Origin: DATJLY01 sp035532935
GTDB lineage: Bacteria > Pseudomonadota > Alphaproteobacteria > ATCC43930 > CGMCC-115725
Direction: 5' to 3'
Length of the DNA stretch: 64,000 nt
Assembly (NCBI GenBank): GCA_035532935.1
Contig: DATKQE010000106.1
Span: 1-64,000, forward strand
Shown here: positions 8,149-16,653 of the stretch, one piece after another
Layout of the letters: the number at the start of each line of letters is the position of its first letter
How positions within the stretch are numbered: position 1 is the first letter of the stretch
Program-made: the position numbers and the translations under genes
The notes under the pieces: generated by a model
Databases searched by the model: none
The model's input: only the letters and a program-made list of their open reading frames with translations
Told to the model about the DNA's origin: nothing

Positions 8149-9093
8149 TTAGCGCCGCACGGCGCGGGTCGCGGCAGCCGGGGCACCGGCCCGGGTCTCG
8201 GCGGCCGGAGCGGCGGCGCTTGCGGGCAGCGCGGGCGGGCCTGCTTCGAGGTATTTGAAGAATTCGCTGTCGGGCGACAGCACCAGGGTCGTGGACGGGC
8301 CCGACAGGCCGTCGCGATAGGCCTCGAGCGAGCGGTAGAAAGTGTAGAAGCCCTTGTCGCGGTTATAGGCATCGGCATAGATCTTGATGCTGTCGGCATC
8401 GCCCTGGCCGCGCAGGATCTGCGCCTGTTTTTGCGCATCGGCGAGAATTTCGATGTGCTGGCGGTCGGCATCGGCGCGGATCGCCTGGGCTTGGCGCGCG
8501 CCCTCGGCCCGGTATCCCGCCGCCTCGCGCTGTCGTTCCGACTTCATGCGCTCGTAGACGGCCTCGCTGTTTTCCTCGGGCAGATCGGCGCGCTTCAGGC
8601 GCACATCGACCACGTCGATGCCGAAGCCCTTCGACTCCGCGTTCACCTCGTCGCGGATCCGGCGCATGATGTCGGCCCGCCGGGTCGAGATCACGTCCTG
8701 CAGTTCGACATTGCCGATGACGCGGCGCAGATCGCCGGTGATGATGGCGGAGAGCCGCGTCGTCGCGACCGCCTCGCTGCCGAGGCTCTGGTAGAATTTG
8801 AGCGGATCGGTGATGCGGTACCGGGCATAGGAGTCGACCACGAGGCGCTTCTGGTCCGAGGCGATCACCTCCTCGGCCGGCGGCTCGAAATCGAGGATGC
8901 GGCGGTCGTAGGCGACCACGTTCTGCCACGGCAGCTTGAAGTGGAGGCCGGGCACGCTGACGAGGCGGATCGGCTTGCCGAACTGCAGCACCAGCGCCAT
9001 CTCGATCTGGGACACGGTGAAGACGCTGCTGTAGAGGATGATCAGCACCACGACGGCGGCGGCGCTCGCGACGGCGATCGCGCGGGAACTCAT
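8149..9093 (-). CDS. hflC: HflC, band-7/SPFH regulator of FtsH protease
   Basis: Inner-membrane protein that forms the HflKC complex around FtsH and restrains its degradation of membrane proteins. It has one N-terminal transmembrane helix (residues about 7-25, VASAAAVVVLIILYSSVFTV), then an SPFH/band-7 domain (GLHFKLPWQNVVAYDRR; SYARYRITDP) and a long Ala/Arg/Glu-rich coiled-coil. The C-terminal 35 residues are Ala/Pro-rich, an extension beyond the usual protein. Its ATG overlaps the hflK stop by four bases, indicating translational coupling. Confidence 0.95.
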   Translation of the reverse strand: MSSRAIAVASAAAVVVLIILYSSVFTVSQIEMALVLQFGKPIRLVSVPGLHFKLPWQNVVAYDRRILDFEPPAEEVIASDQKRLVVDSYARYRITDPLKFYQSLGSEAVATTRLSAIITGDLRRVIGNVELQDVISTRRADIMRRIRDEVNAESKGFGIDVVDVRLKRADLPEENSEAVYERMKSERQREAAGYRAEGARQAQAIRADADRQHIEILADAQKQAQILRGQGDADSIKIYADAYNRDKGFYTFYRSLEAYRDGLSGPSTTLVLSPDSEFFKYLEAGPPALPASAAAPAAETRAGAPAAATRAVRR

Positions 9094-10232
9094 TGTGTGC
9101 CTCCCTGCGGCGCGTGGGGTGCGGTCGTGGACGGCGCCGGCGGGTTCTGCGATGGCGACGGCGGCGGCCGCAGGAGCTGCGGCAGCGGCAGATAAGGCAC
9201 CACGCCCGAACCGGTCGCGCCCTTGTCGATGATGATCTTGTTGGTGTGCTGCAGAATGTCCTGCATCGTCTCGATGTAGAGGCGGCGCGCCGTCACGTCC
9301 TCGGCGGCCTTGTAAGCGTTGTAAACCGAGAGGAAGCGGGCGGCGTCGCCCTCGGCCTGGCGCACCACCTGCTGACGGTACGCTTCGGCCACCTGGACCA
9401 CGCGCGCGGCATCGCCCTGCGCCACCGGCACGACGTTATTGCGATAGGCGTCGGCCTGGTTGATGAGGCGCTGCTCGTCGATCTTGGCGCTTTGCACGTC
9501 GCGGAAGGCCGAGATCACCTGCGCCGGCGGATCGACCTTCTGGAGCTGAACCAGGGTGATGGTAACGCCGGTGTGGTAGGAGTCGAGGATCTGCTGCAGC
9601 AGCGCCTGCGTATCGGCCTCGATCTTGGGGCGGCCCGTGGTGAGCGCGCTCGCGAGCTCGCTCCGGCCGATGATCTCGCGCATGGCGCTCTCGGCCGCCG
9701 CCTTCACGGTGTCGTCGGGATCGCGGACATTGAACAGGTAGTCCCGGGCGTTCTTGATCACCCAAAGCACGACAAAGTTGATATCGATGATGTTCTCGTC
9801 GCCGGTCAGCATCAGCGATTCTTTGGGGATTATGGTCGTGCTGATCTGAGAGCCGTTCGCGGTCGAGCGAAACCCGATCTCGACCCGGTTGACGCGCGTG
9901 ACCTTGGGCGTGAGCGCCATCTCGATCGGCGCCGGCAGGTGATAGTTGAGGCCGGGGCTGGTGGTGCGGTTATAGGCGCCGAAGCGCAGCACGATGCCCT
10001 GCTCGTCCGGCTCGACGCGATAGAACCCGCTCGCCATCCACAGCACCGCGATCGCCGCGACGGCAAGGGCAATGCCGCGGCCGCGGCCCTTGCCGCCGGG
10101 CAGGATGCGCCGCAGCCGGTCCTGACTGCGCCGCAGCAGTTCCTCGATATTCGGCGGCTGGGGACCGCGGCCCCACGGGCTCTGACCGCCGCCACCGCCG
10201 CCCCAGGGGCCGCCGCCTTGATTCCAGGACAT
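9090..10232 (-). CDS. hflK: HflK, band-7/SPFH partner of HflC
   Basis: Partner of HflC in the membrane FtsH-regulating complex. The 380 residues comprise a Gly/Trp/Pro-rich cytoplasmic N-terminus (QGGGPWGGGGGG), one transmembrane segment at about 55-72 (IALAVAAIAVLWMASGFY), the SPFH domain (GLNYHLPAPIEMALTPKV) and a coiled-coil. The C-terminus is Pro/Ser-rich. It is the first gene of the hflKC operon and diverges from mrp across 116 bases. Confidence 0.95.
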   Translation of the reverse strand: MSWNQGGGPWGGGGGGQSPWGRGPQPPNIEELLRRSQDRLRRILPGGKGRGRGIALAVAAIAVLWMASGFYRVEPDEQGIVLRFGAYNRTTSPGLNYHLPAPIEMALTPKVTRVNRVEIGFRSTANGSQISTTIIPKESLMLTGDENIIDINFVVLWVIKNARDYLFNVRDPDDTVKAAAESAMREIIGRSELASALTTGRPKIEADTQALLQQILDSYHTGVTITLVQLQKVDPPAQVISAFRDVQSAKIDEQRLINQADAYRNNVVPVAQGDAARVVQVAEAYRQQVVRQAEGDAARFLSVYNAYKAAEDVTARRLYIETMQDILQHTNKIIIDKGATGSGVVPYLPLPQLLRPPPSPSQNPPAPSTTAPHAPQGGTQ

Positions 10233-10348
10233 GGTCCTCGTTCCTTTCCCGCGCGGGCTTGGACGCGTCCTTTGCAGAATGCCCCGGTGGCACTTATATC
10301 TCAGCGATGCCGCGCGCGCGAGCGTAGGCGCAAACTAAGGAGTCCCGT

Positions 10349-11446
10349 ATGAGCGTCACCGAGAGCGCGGTGCGCGCCGCGCTCCAGCACGTGAACGATC
10401 CCGACCGTGGGCAGGATATTATCACGCTCGGCATGATCAGCGGCGTCCAGGTGCGCGATGGCCATGTCGCCTTCGCCATCGAGGTCGAGCGCGAGCGCGG
10501 TCCGCGGCTCGAACCCTTGCGCAAGGCGGCGGAAAAGGCGGTCGAGGCGATCGATGGCGTGTTGTCGGTGTCGGCGGTGCTGACCGCCGAGGCAGGGCCG
10601 GCGCCGCGCGCCGCCGCGCCGCGGGCCGCCGCCGCGCCGGCAGCCGAAAAGCTGGTGCCCGGCGCGCGCGCCATCATCGCGGTCGCCTCGGGCAAGGGCG
10701 GTGTCGGCAAATCGACCACGGCCGCCAATCTCGCGCTCGGGCTGGCCGCGATCGGACGCAGCGTCGGCGTGCTCGACGCCGACATCTACGGCCCGTCGAT
10801 GCCGCGCATGCTCGGCATCTCCGGCCGGCCGCGCATGGCGGACGGCAAGCGGCTCGAGCCGATGACCAATTATGGCATCAAATGCATGTCGATGGGCTTC
10901 CTCGTCGCCGAGGACACGCCGATGATCTGGCGCGGGCCCATGGTCATGAGCGCGCTGCAGCAGATGCTGCGCGACGTCAACTGGGGCGCGCTCGACGTGA
11001 TGGTGGTGGACATGCCGCCCGGCACCGGCGACGCGCAGCTCACCATGGCCCAGCAGGTGCCGCTCGCGGGCGCGGTGATCGTGTCGACGCCGCAGGACAT
11101 CGCCCTCCTCGACGCCCGCAAGGGACTCAACATGTTCCGCAAGGTGGATGTTCCGGTCCTCGGCATCATCGAGAACATGAGCTATTTCCGCTGCCCCCAT
11201 TGCGGCGAGCGCAGCAATATCTTCAGCCACGGCGGCGCCCGACTCGAGGCCGAGCGGCTCGGCATCGAGTTCCTGGGCGAACTGCCGCTCGACATGGCCA
11301 TCCGCGAGACCTCGGACGGCGGCCGGCCGATCGTCATCGCCGATCCCGAGAGCGAGCACGCCAAGGTCTACCGCGGGATCGCCGCGCGCATCTGGGAGAA
11401 GCTCTCCGCCAGTGAGCAGCCGGTACCTCGGATCGTCGTCCAATAG
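10349..11446 (+). CDS. mrp: Iron-sulfur cluster carrier ATPase Mrp/ApbC
   Basis: P-loop ATPase that carries and transfers Fe-S clusters in the cytosol. Residues 1-80 form a MIP18/DUF59 domain (NDPDRGQDIITLGMI), an Ala/Pro linker follows, and the ParA/MinD-type domain has the deviant Walker A SGKGGVGKST at 114-123, DADIYGPSMPRML and VVDMPPGTGDAQLT. The cluster-binding CxxC is in FRCPHCGE. An AAGGAG precedes the ATG by 6 bases. It is divergent from hflK. Confidence 0.94.
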   Translation: MSVTESAVRAALQHVNDPDRGQDIITLGMISGVQVRDGHVAFAIEVERERGPRLEPLRKAAEKAVEAIDGVLSVSAVLTAEAGPAPRAAAPRAAAAPAAEKLVPGARAIIAVASGKGGVGKSTTAANLALGLAAIGRSVGVLDADIYGPSMPRMLGISGRPRMADGKRLEPMTNYGIKCMSMGFLVAEDTPMIWRGPMVMSALQQMLRDVNWGALDVMVVDMPPGTGDAQLTMAQQVPLAGAVIVSTPQDIALLDARKGLNMFRKVDVPVLGIIENMSYFRCPHCGERSNIFSHGGARLEAERLGIEFLGELPLDMAIRETSDGGRPIVIADPESEHAKVYRGIAARIWEKLSASEQPVPRIVVQ

Positions 11447-11530
11447 CCCCGCCCACGACAGGGCTGCTTCCGCCGTCCGATTGAACTAGGATGGCCGCCA
11501 GCGCAGTCAATGAGTCGAGGGAGGAAACAA

Positions 11531-12550
11531 ATGCGCATTTTCGGACCGGCGGCCGCCGCCCTTGTTGCGATGCTGTATGGCGTCCCTGCCGCGAACGCCG
11601 AGCCCTTGCAGATCAAGGTCGGTTGGGCGACCATCACGCACATGCAGCCGTCGATCGATCTCTTGCAAAAGCGGCATCCCGAGCTGTTCCACCATTTCGG
11701 CAAGACCTATGTCGCGGAAGGCGTCCATTACCGCGGCAGCACGCCGCAGATTCAGGCGCTCGCCATCAACGAGCTCCAGATCGCCGCGTTCGGCCCCGAG
11801 GCGTTCGTGCTCGCCGTCAGGAACGCCCATCTCGACGTGCGCGTCGTCGGCGACGTGTTCCAGGACGGCGTTTCCGGCTATCGCAGCATCACCTATGTTG
11901 TCCGCGCCAACAGCCCGATCCGCAAGGTCGAGGACCTCAAGGGTCACTCGGTGGCGTCCAACGCCATCGGCTCGTTCGGCGACACCGCGATGCGGGTCAT
12001 GCTGCACAAGCACGGCATCAAGGACAGCGACATCACCACGGTCGAAACCAGTTTCGGCAACATGCCGGCGATGCTCGACGACGGCAAGGTGGACCTCATC
12101 AACCTCCTGCCGCAGTACGAGCATTTTCTCACCGACGGCAAGTATCGCAAGCTCTTCACCGCCGCCGACGGCGAGGGCCGGATCCAGGCGCAGATCTGGG
12201 CGATGCGCGCCGACTTCATCGCCGCGCACCGGGCAGCGCTCATCGACTTCTTCGAGGACCATATCCGCGCCGTGCAATGGCTGCTCAACCCGGCCAACCA
12301 CAAGGAAGCCGTAGCCATCGCCGCCGAGCTGACCAAGGCGCCGCCGCAACGGCTCGACTATATGTACACGAAGAACGACTCCTACCACGCGCCGGACGCG
12401 CGTCCCGACATTCCGGCGACACAGAAGTCGATCGACGTCAACGTGCAGCTCGGGCTGCTGAAGAAGGGCCTCACGATTTCGCCCAAATATATCGATCTGT
12501 CGCTGGTCAACGCGGCCAACAAGCGCATCGCCTCGCACTCCGGCGGCTGA
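11531..12550 (+). CDS. Orphan ABC-transporter substrate-binding protein, NitT/TauT (NMT1) type, class A
   Basis: Periplasmic binding protein of 339 residues with a signal peptide (MRIFGPAAAALVAMLYGVPA...NA). The body has the SsuA/NMT1 pattern: GSTPQIQALAINELQIAAFG, then VEDLKGHSVASNAIGSFGDT. The ATG at 11531 is chosen because GGGAGG sits 6 bases upstream; an earlier in-frame ATG at 11510 would bury that site in the coding region. The ligand is unknown. No permease or ATPase gene is nearby. It resembles the protein at 48220-49230 (shared segments NPANHKEAVAI and SVA/IVAVN-like loops) and is followed 43 bases later by a second binding protein. Confidence 0.85.
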   Translation: MRIFGPAAAALVAMLYGVPAANAEPLQIKVGWATITHMQPSIDLLQKRHPELFHHFGKTYVAEGVHYRGSTPQIQALAINELQIAAFGPEAFVLAVRNAHLDVRVVGDVFQDGVSGYRSITYVVRANSPIRKVEDLKGHSVASNAIGSFGDTAMRVMLHKHGIKDSDITTVETSFGNMPAMLDDGKVDLINLLPQYEHFLTDGKYRKLFTAADGEGRIQAQIWAMRADFIAAHRAALIDFFEDHIRAVQWLLNPANHKEAVAIAAELTKAPPQRLDYMYTKNDSYHAPDARPDIPATQKSIDVNVQLGLLKKGLTISPKYIDLSLVNAANKRIASHSGG

Positions 12551-12593
12551 TTCGCGACGGCACGGCCGGCCGCTCGAACAAAGGGGGAAGAAC

Positions 12594-13622
12594 ATGGTTA
12601 GGATTCTTGGCCGCCATCTTGCGGCGCGTTCGACGATCGCGGTGCTCGGATTTCTCGCGCTGGCTGCGCCCGTGCGCGCGGAGGTCGAGCACACCAGCCT
12701 GGCGCTGCCGGCGGTCGCGTTCATCTTCTCGACCGCCTACATCGCTCAGGACGCCGGAATCTTCAAGAGCGAGGGTCTCGACGTGACGGAGCGCGTGATC
12801 ACCGGCATCGGCTCGGCCAATGCCGTGATCTCGGGCTCGGTCGATTTCTCGATGTCGTCGGGCGTGACCCTGACGCGGGCGGCGGCGCGCCATCAGCCAC
12901 TGATCGCCATCGCCAACACCTTCGACCGCACCGGCTTCTGGATCGTCCTGCGCAAGTCCATCGCCGAGCAGCGCCATTTCGATCCGAACGCGCCGCTCGC
13001 CGAGCGCGCCAAGGTCCTGAAGGGCCTGCGCTTCGGAGTCGGCGCGATCCAGGCGATACCGCATGCCTATCTCAAGCTGATCGCCCGGATCGGCGGGCTC
13101 GACCCCGAACGCGACCTGGTCGTCGCCGGCGTCGTGCCGCCGGACCAGGTCGGCGCCATGCAGCGCGGCGCGATCGACGGCGTGTCGAGCGGACCGCCGG
13201 TGGTGGAGCAGCTTCTGCACGACGGCATCGGCGTCGTCGTCGCCGACGGCACCACCGGCAAGGTGGACCCGCCCTCGCTCGCCCACATCGCCGCCAACGT
13301 GGTGATGACGCGGCGGAAATTCTGCGTCGATCACCGTTCGATCTGCGTCAAGATGGGACACGCGATGGTCAAGGCCAACGCCTTCATGCACGAGCATCCG
13401 AAGGAGGCGATGGCGATGCTCGGCAAACGGTTCCACGTCAAGGACCCGGCCGTGCTCGCCGCCGCCTATCGGCACACGCTCGACGCGACGCCGTCGCCGC
13501 CGGTGCTCGATGCCAAGGAATTGGAAGCCGCCGACGAGATGAATGTCGAGGCCGGCTTCATGAAGGCCTCGGACAAGCTCCCGTCCTATGCCGCGATCTT
13601 CACCAACGAATTCCTGAAGTGA
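12594..13622 (+). CDS. Orphan ABC-transporter substrate-binding protein, NMT1/THI5-like, class B
   Basis: Secreted binding protein of 342 residues, with signal peptide through LGFLALAAPVRA and then the NMT1 hallmark AYIAQDAGIFKSEGLDVTER and GSANAVISGSVDFSMSSG. It has a good AAGGGGGAAGAAC ribosome site before the ATG. The ligand is unknown; the family binds small sulfonates, pyrimidines, aromatic acids or nitrate-like ions. It forms a tandem pair with the class A protein upstream; the related class B protein is at 49409-50458. It converges on an LLM monooxygenase gene, with a single base between the stops. Confidence 0.85.
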   Translation: MVRILGRHLAARSTIAVLGFLALAAPVRAEVEHTSLALPAVAFIFSTAYIAQDAGIFKSEGLDVTERVITGIGSANAVISGSVDFSMSSGVTLTRAAARHQPLIAIANTFDRTGFWIVLRKSIAEQRHFDPNAPLAERAKVLKGLRFGVGAIQAIPHAYLKLIARIGGLDPERDLVVAGVVPPDQVGAMQRGAIDGVSSGPPVVEQLLHDGIGVVVADGTTGKVDPPSLAHIAANVVMTRRKFCVDHRSICVKMGHAMVKANAFMHEHPKEAMAMLGKRFHVKDPAVLAAAYRHTLDATPSPPVLDAKELEAADEMNVEAGFMKASDKLPSYAAIFTNEFLK

Positions 13623-13623
13623 T

Positions 13624-14658
13624 TCAGGCGTCGATCCGGGCGATCTGCGGCAGCACCTCGCTGGCCAGGAGTTGCAGCGTGCGCATCTGCTGCGCGTGGC
13701 CCTGCGCGCCGAAACTGACCTGCAACAGCGGGTAATCGATCGAGGATTCCTCGATGTGGCGCAGCAGCTCCGCCCGGACGGTGGCGGGCGAGCCGGCAAT
13801 GACGCTGCCGATCCGCCGGCGCGCGACCTCGTAGTCGGGCGGGACGAAGAGCGCGGCGAAGCCGAAACTGTGCGCGAGCTTCTCGAGGCTCTGATACCAC
13901 CGCTCATAGGCGGGCCTGGCCGTGGCCTCGGCCTCGGCGTCGGTCTCGGCGACCACCACCATGCGGACCGAGCCGACCGTCGCCGCGGCGGCGCTGCCGG
14001 CGCGGAAAGGCGCATCCTTGGTGCGCTGCCACGCCTCGCGATAGGCGTCAGCGGCCTGCTTCACCCGCGCCGAGGGCGCCCAGCCGGCATTGATGGTGCC
14101 GCCCAGCGCGGCGATATAGTCCCGCGTCGCGCCCGAAGCCGAACCGTACCAGATCGGCGGGAACGGAAGCTGCAGCGGCTTGATCTCGACCGGCACGTCG
14201 TAGAAGCGCCAGCGGGCGCCGCGATGGGTCACGCTGTCGCCAGTGAAATATTGCATCATCACGTCCATCGCCTCGCGGAAGATGTCGCGCGATTCCGACG
14301 GGGTGACGCCCAGCATCGACAGCTCCCACGGCGAGATGCCGCGCCCGACACCGAGATCGAGCCGCCCGCCCGAAAGATGATCGAGCATGCAGATCTCCTC
14401 GGCGAGGATCATCGGATTGTGAAAGGCGAGCACATAGGCCAAGGGACCGAGACGGATGCGCGTGGTGCGCTTGGCGGCGGCGGCGAGGAACATGCCCGGC
14501 AGCGGCGCCATGCCGACCGGGTTCCAGTGATGCTCGGCGAGATGATAGCTGGCGATGCCGAACGCCTCGGCCGCCGCGATGAATTCGATCCGCTCCTCGT
14601 AGAACTGCGTCAGCGTCACGTCGCCGCGGTCGAGATGATCGAAAATGCCGACCTTCAT
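13624..14658 (-). CDS. LLM-class flavin-dependent monooxygenase (luciferase-like)
   Basis: TIM-barrel oxidoreductase of the bacterial luciferase family using reduced flavin from a partner reductase. The 344 residues start MKVGIFDHLDRGD and include SYHLAEHHWNP, LAFHNPMILAEEICMLDHLS, GGRLDLGVGRGISPWE and PPIWYGSASGATRDYIA, all typical of the family. The substrate cannot be read from the sequence. It sits tail to tail with two binding-protein genes, which suggests a shared sulfonate- or amine-scavenging role; this is inference. Confidence 0.85.
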   Translation of the reverse strand: MKVGIFDHLDRGDVTLTQFYEERIEFIAAAEAFGIASYHLAEHHWNPVGMAPLPGMFLAAAAKRTTRIRLGPLAYVLAFHNPMILAEEICMLDHLSGGRLDLGVGRGISPWELSMLGVTPSESRDIFREAMDVMMQYFTGDSVTHRGARWRFYDVPVEIKPLQLPFPPIWYGSASGATRDYIAALGGTINAGWAPSARVKQAADAYREAWQRTKDAPFRAGSAAAATVGSVRMVVVAETDAEAEATARPAYERWYQSLEKLAHSFGFAALFVPPDYEVARRRIGSVIAGSPATVRAELLRHIEESSIDYPLLQVSFGAQGHAQQMRTLQLLASEVLPQIARIDA

Positions 14659-14712
14659 GGCGCCCGTCCCTATGCCGCGTTTTTCCCTGAGCGAGGATAG
14701 CGGCGCCGTAGC

Positions 14713-15669
14713 TCAGCCGCTACGGCCGAGCGCCGCCATCAGCTCCGCCCATTCCCGCTTGCCGAGGCCGCTCTCGGCCTGGGTGACGGTCTCGCCGTTG
14801 ATGAGGCGCCGAACCACGGCGAGCGCGGCGGCCGAGAGCTGCGCGCCGCCGAGCCGATGCTGGCGAAAGGCTTCAGCGGTGATCGGGACCCAGCGATCGA
14901 GCGTGCCGATCATCGCCTCGGCATAGACACGAATCTCGTATTGCGCGTGCGCGTCGGCGCGCAGGGCGAGGAAGTTGAGAAGATTGTAAAGATCCGTCTT
15001 CCAGTACCACTGCGTGTAGAAACTGAGCGAGAGATTCATCCGCGCGAGCTCGCGGGCGAGCCCGTGGCGCGCGGGATCGATGACGCGCCCCTGCTCGTCC
15101 TCGTTCAGAAGCTCGACATAGCCGCGATAGGCGCGCTCGGCATCCGCGCGCAGCAGATCCAGTACGCGCGCCGCCTCGTCCGGCGACAACCGGTCGCCGC
15201 GGCCTTGGCGGTTGCTCGGCGACTGCACGGCGAGGTGGTCGGGCGCCGGAACGTAAAACTCGTTGTCGAGGATCGAATAGCGCGCCGAATATTCGTTCAC
15301 GTTGGCGGTGCGGTGGCGTATCCACTGCCGCGCGACGAAGATCGGCAGCTTGACGTGGTACTTGATCTCGCACATCTCGAACGGCGTGGTGTGGCGGTGG
15401 CGCATGAGGTAGTGGATGAGCGCGCGGTCCTCGCTGACCCGCTTCGTCCCCTTGCCGTAGGAGACGCGCGCCGCCTGCACCACCGCCGCGTCGTCGCCCA
15501 TGTAGTCGATCACCCGGACGAAGCCGTGGTCGAGCACCGCGATCGGTTGGTAGAGAATTTCCTCGAGCGCCGGCACGGTGGCGCGGCGGGTGGAAGCGGT
15601 TTCGGCGCGAAGGCGCTCGATTTCGTCGTTCTGCTCGGGCTTGAGCGGCATGAACGGCACTTTAACCAT
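14713..15669 (-). CDS. thyX: Flavin-dependent thymidylate synthase ThyX
   Basis: Converts dUMP to dTMP using FAD, NADPH and methylene-tetrahydrofolate. The diagnostic ThyX motif RHRTANVNEYSARY lies at about 118-131, and HTTPFEMCEIKYHVKLPIF and SFYTQWYWKTDLYNLLNFL are present. I take the ATG at 15669 (MVKVPFMPL, 318 residues); an in-frame TTG at 15687 is the alternative. No thyA is visible in the window. It is divergent from ssrA, whose promoter lies in the 70-base gap. Confidence 0.94.
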   Translation of the reverse strand: MVKVPFMPLKPEQNDEIERLRAETASTRRATVPALEEILYQPIAVLDHGFVRVIDYMGDDAAVVQAARVSYGKGTKRVSEDRALIHYLMRHRHTTPFEMCEIKYHVKLPIFVARQWIRHRTANVNEYSARYSILDNEFYVPAPDHLAVQSPSNRQGRGDRLSPDEAARVLDLLRADAERAYRGYVELLNEDEQGRVIDPARHGLARELARMNLSLSFYTQWYWKTDLYNLLNFLALRADAHAQYEIRVYAEAMIGTLDRWVPITAEAFRQHRLGGAQLSAAALAVVRRLINGETVTQAESGLGKREWAELMAALGRSG

Positions 15670-15704
15670 CGCATCGGCGCGCTCCAAGCGCGACTCGCGA
15701 CCCC

Positions 15705-15733
15705 TTACCCTTCGCGCCGGAATCGCCTATATT
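15705..15733 (+). promoter_or_regulatory. Candidate sigma-70 promoter of ssrA
   Basis: TATATT at 15728-15733 with a weak -35 (TTACCC, 15705-15710) 17 bases upstream. It predicts a transcript start near 15740, just ahead of the acceptor half of the tmRNA. This is a sequence match only. Confidence 0.45.
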
Positions 15734-15739
15734 AAGCGT

Positions 15740-16043
15740 GCCGGGCAACCGGCTATGGCGATACACGGCGCATGGCATAAGCGTAGCGGACCCGGGGGCA
15801 GTACCCGGCGCCTCCACCAATTCCGCGGGACCCCAGGGTCCCGCTCCACGGGGGCGAACCAGGATCGACGCGCGTAGTAAGGATGTGGCCGTCGCTCGGC
15901 ATGGTACCGCCGTTATCGGGCCAATCACTACATGCCAACGACAACGTTGCGCATGAGGCGCTCGCGGCCTAATCCCCTCGCGGGGATAACAGCCTAAGGC
16001 AACTCGCGGTCCGGGGGGCACCGGGCAACAGAAGCCCCCCACT
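15740..16043 (+). ncRNA. ssrA: Circularly permuted two-piece tmRNA (SsrA)
   Basis: Rescues stalled ribosomes and tags the nascent protein. The acceptor half comes first: a T-stem CCGGG/CCCGG with its loop, then CGCCTCC (15809-15815), discriminator A and encoded CCA (15817-15819). After a short excised loop, the coding half begins with GGGGGCG at 15850-15856, which pairs with CGCCTCC (one G-U). The tag frame at 15934-15972 encodes ANDNVAHEALAA and a TAA stop; with the charged alanine the tag is AANDNVAHEALAA. GC-rich pseudoknot-like pairing (GGGGGGC with GCCCCCC, 16014-16040) closes the 3' end. This permuted layout is typical of alphaproteobacteria. sspB follows 24 bases later. Confidence 0.93.
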
Positions 16044-16066
16044 TCGCCAACCGAGCGGGTGCGCGC

Positions 16067-16534
16067 GTGAAAGACGTCCTCCGGTACGACAAGATGGTCG
16101 ACGCCGCACTGCGCGGCGTCGTGCGCGAGGTGCTGGCCCGCGCCGCATCGAGCGGCCTTCCCGGCGCGCATCATTTCTACATCACCTTCCGCACCGGCGC
16201 CCCGGGCGTCGCGGTCCCCGACCATCTGCGCCAGCAATATCCCGACGCGATGACGGTGGTGCTGGAGCACCAGTTCTGGGATCTCGAGGTCAAGGAAAGC
16301 GGCTTCGCGGTGACACTCAACTTCCGCAACCAGCCCGAGCGGCTGACCGTCCCCTTCGCCGCGATTACCGCCTTCGCCGATCCGGCGGTCAAGTTCGGCC
16401 TGCAATTCCAGGTCGATGGTGCGGGCCCGGAAGCGGCGCCGCCCGCGGCGGTGCAGCCCGCGGCGCCGGAGCCGCGTCCGACCGCCGCGAAGGAGGGCGA
16501 GGTCGTCGCCCTCGACGCGTTCCGCAAGAAATAG
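16067..16534 (+). CDS. sspB: SspB, alpha-type adaptor for ClpXP degradation of SsrA-tagged proteins
   Basis: Binds the N-terminal part of the SsrA tag and tethers substrates to ClpX. The 155-residue protein has the alpha-SspB core: DVLRYDKMVDAALRGVVREV, HHFYITFRTGAPGV, DAMTVVLEHQFWDLEV and VPFAAITAFADPAVKFGLQF. An Ala/Pro-rich linker leads to the conserved C-terminal ClpX-docking tail (VVALDAFRKK). The GTG at 16067 is used; homologues begin close to this point. It lies directly downstream of ssrA in the same orientation. Confidence 0.92.
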   Translation: MKDVLRYDKMVDAALRGVVREVLARAASSGLPGAHHFYITFRTGAPGVAVPDHLRQQYPDAMTVVLEHQFWDLEVKESGFAVTLNFRNQPERLTVPFAAITAFADPAVKFGLQFQVDGAGPEAAPPAAVQPAAPEPRPTAAKEGEVVALDAFRKK

Positions 16535-16653
16535 CGCTTCATCGTCATCGGGCGGCGCTTGCAGCCGCGGTTTCGTCCGGGCGGGCGTCTTGACGTGTCT
16601 GCGGAAAAGTTGTTTCACCGCCCGATCGTGGGCGCTAGCCAAGGACGCGCGAG

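Noticed and set aside
10294..11443. Minus-strand frames opposite mrp
   Set aside because: The plus frame has Walker A, MIP18 domain and CxxC; the minus frames have no motif support.
15662..16642. Minus-strand frame spanning ssrA and sspB
   Set aside because: It covers a structured RNA gene and a well-defined protein gene on the other strand; its residues have no family pattern.
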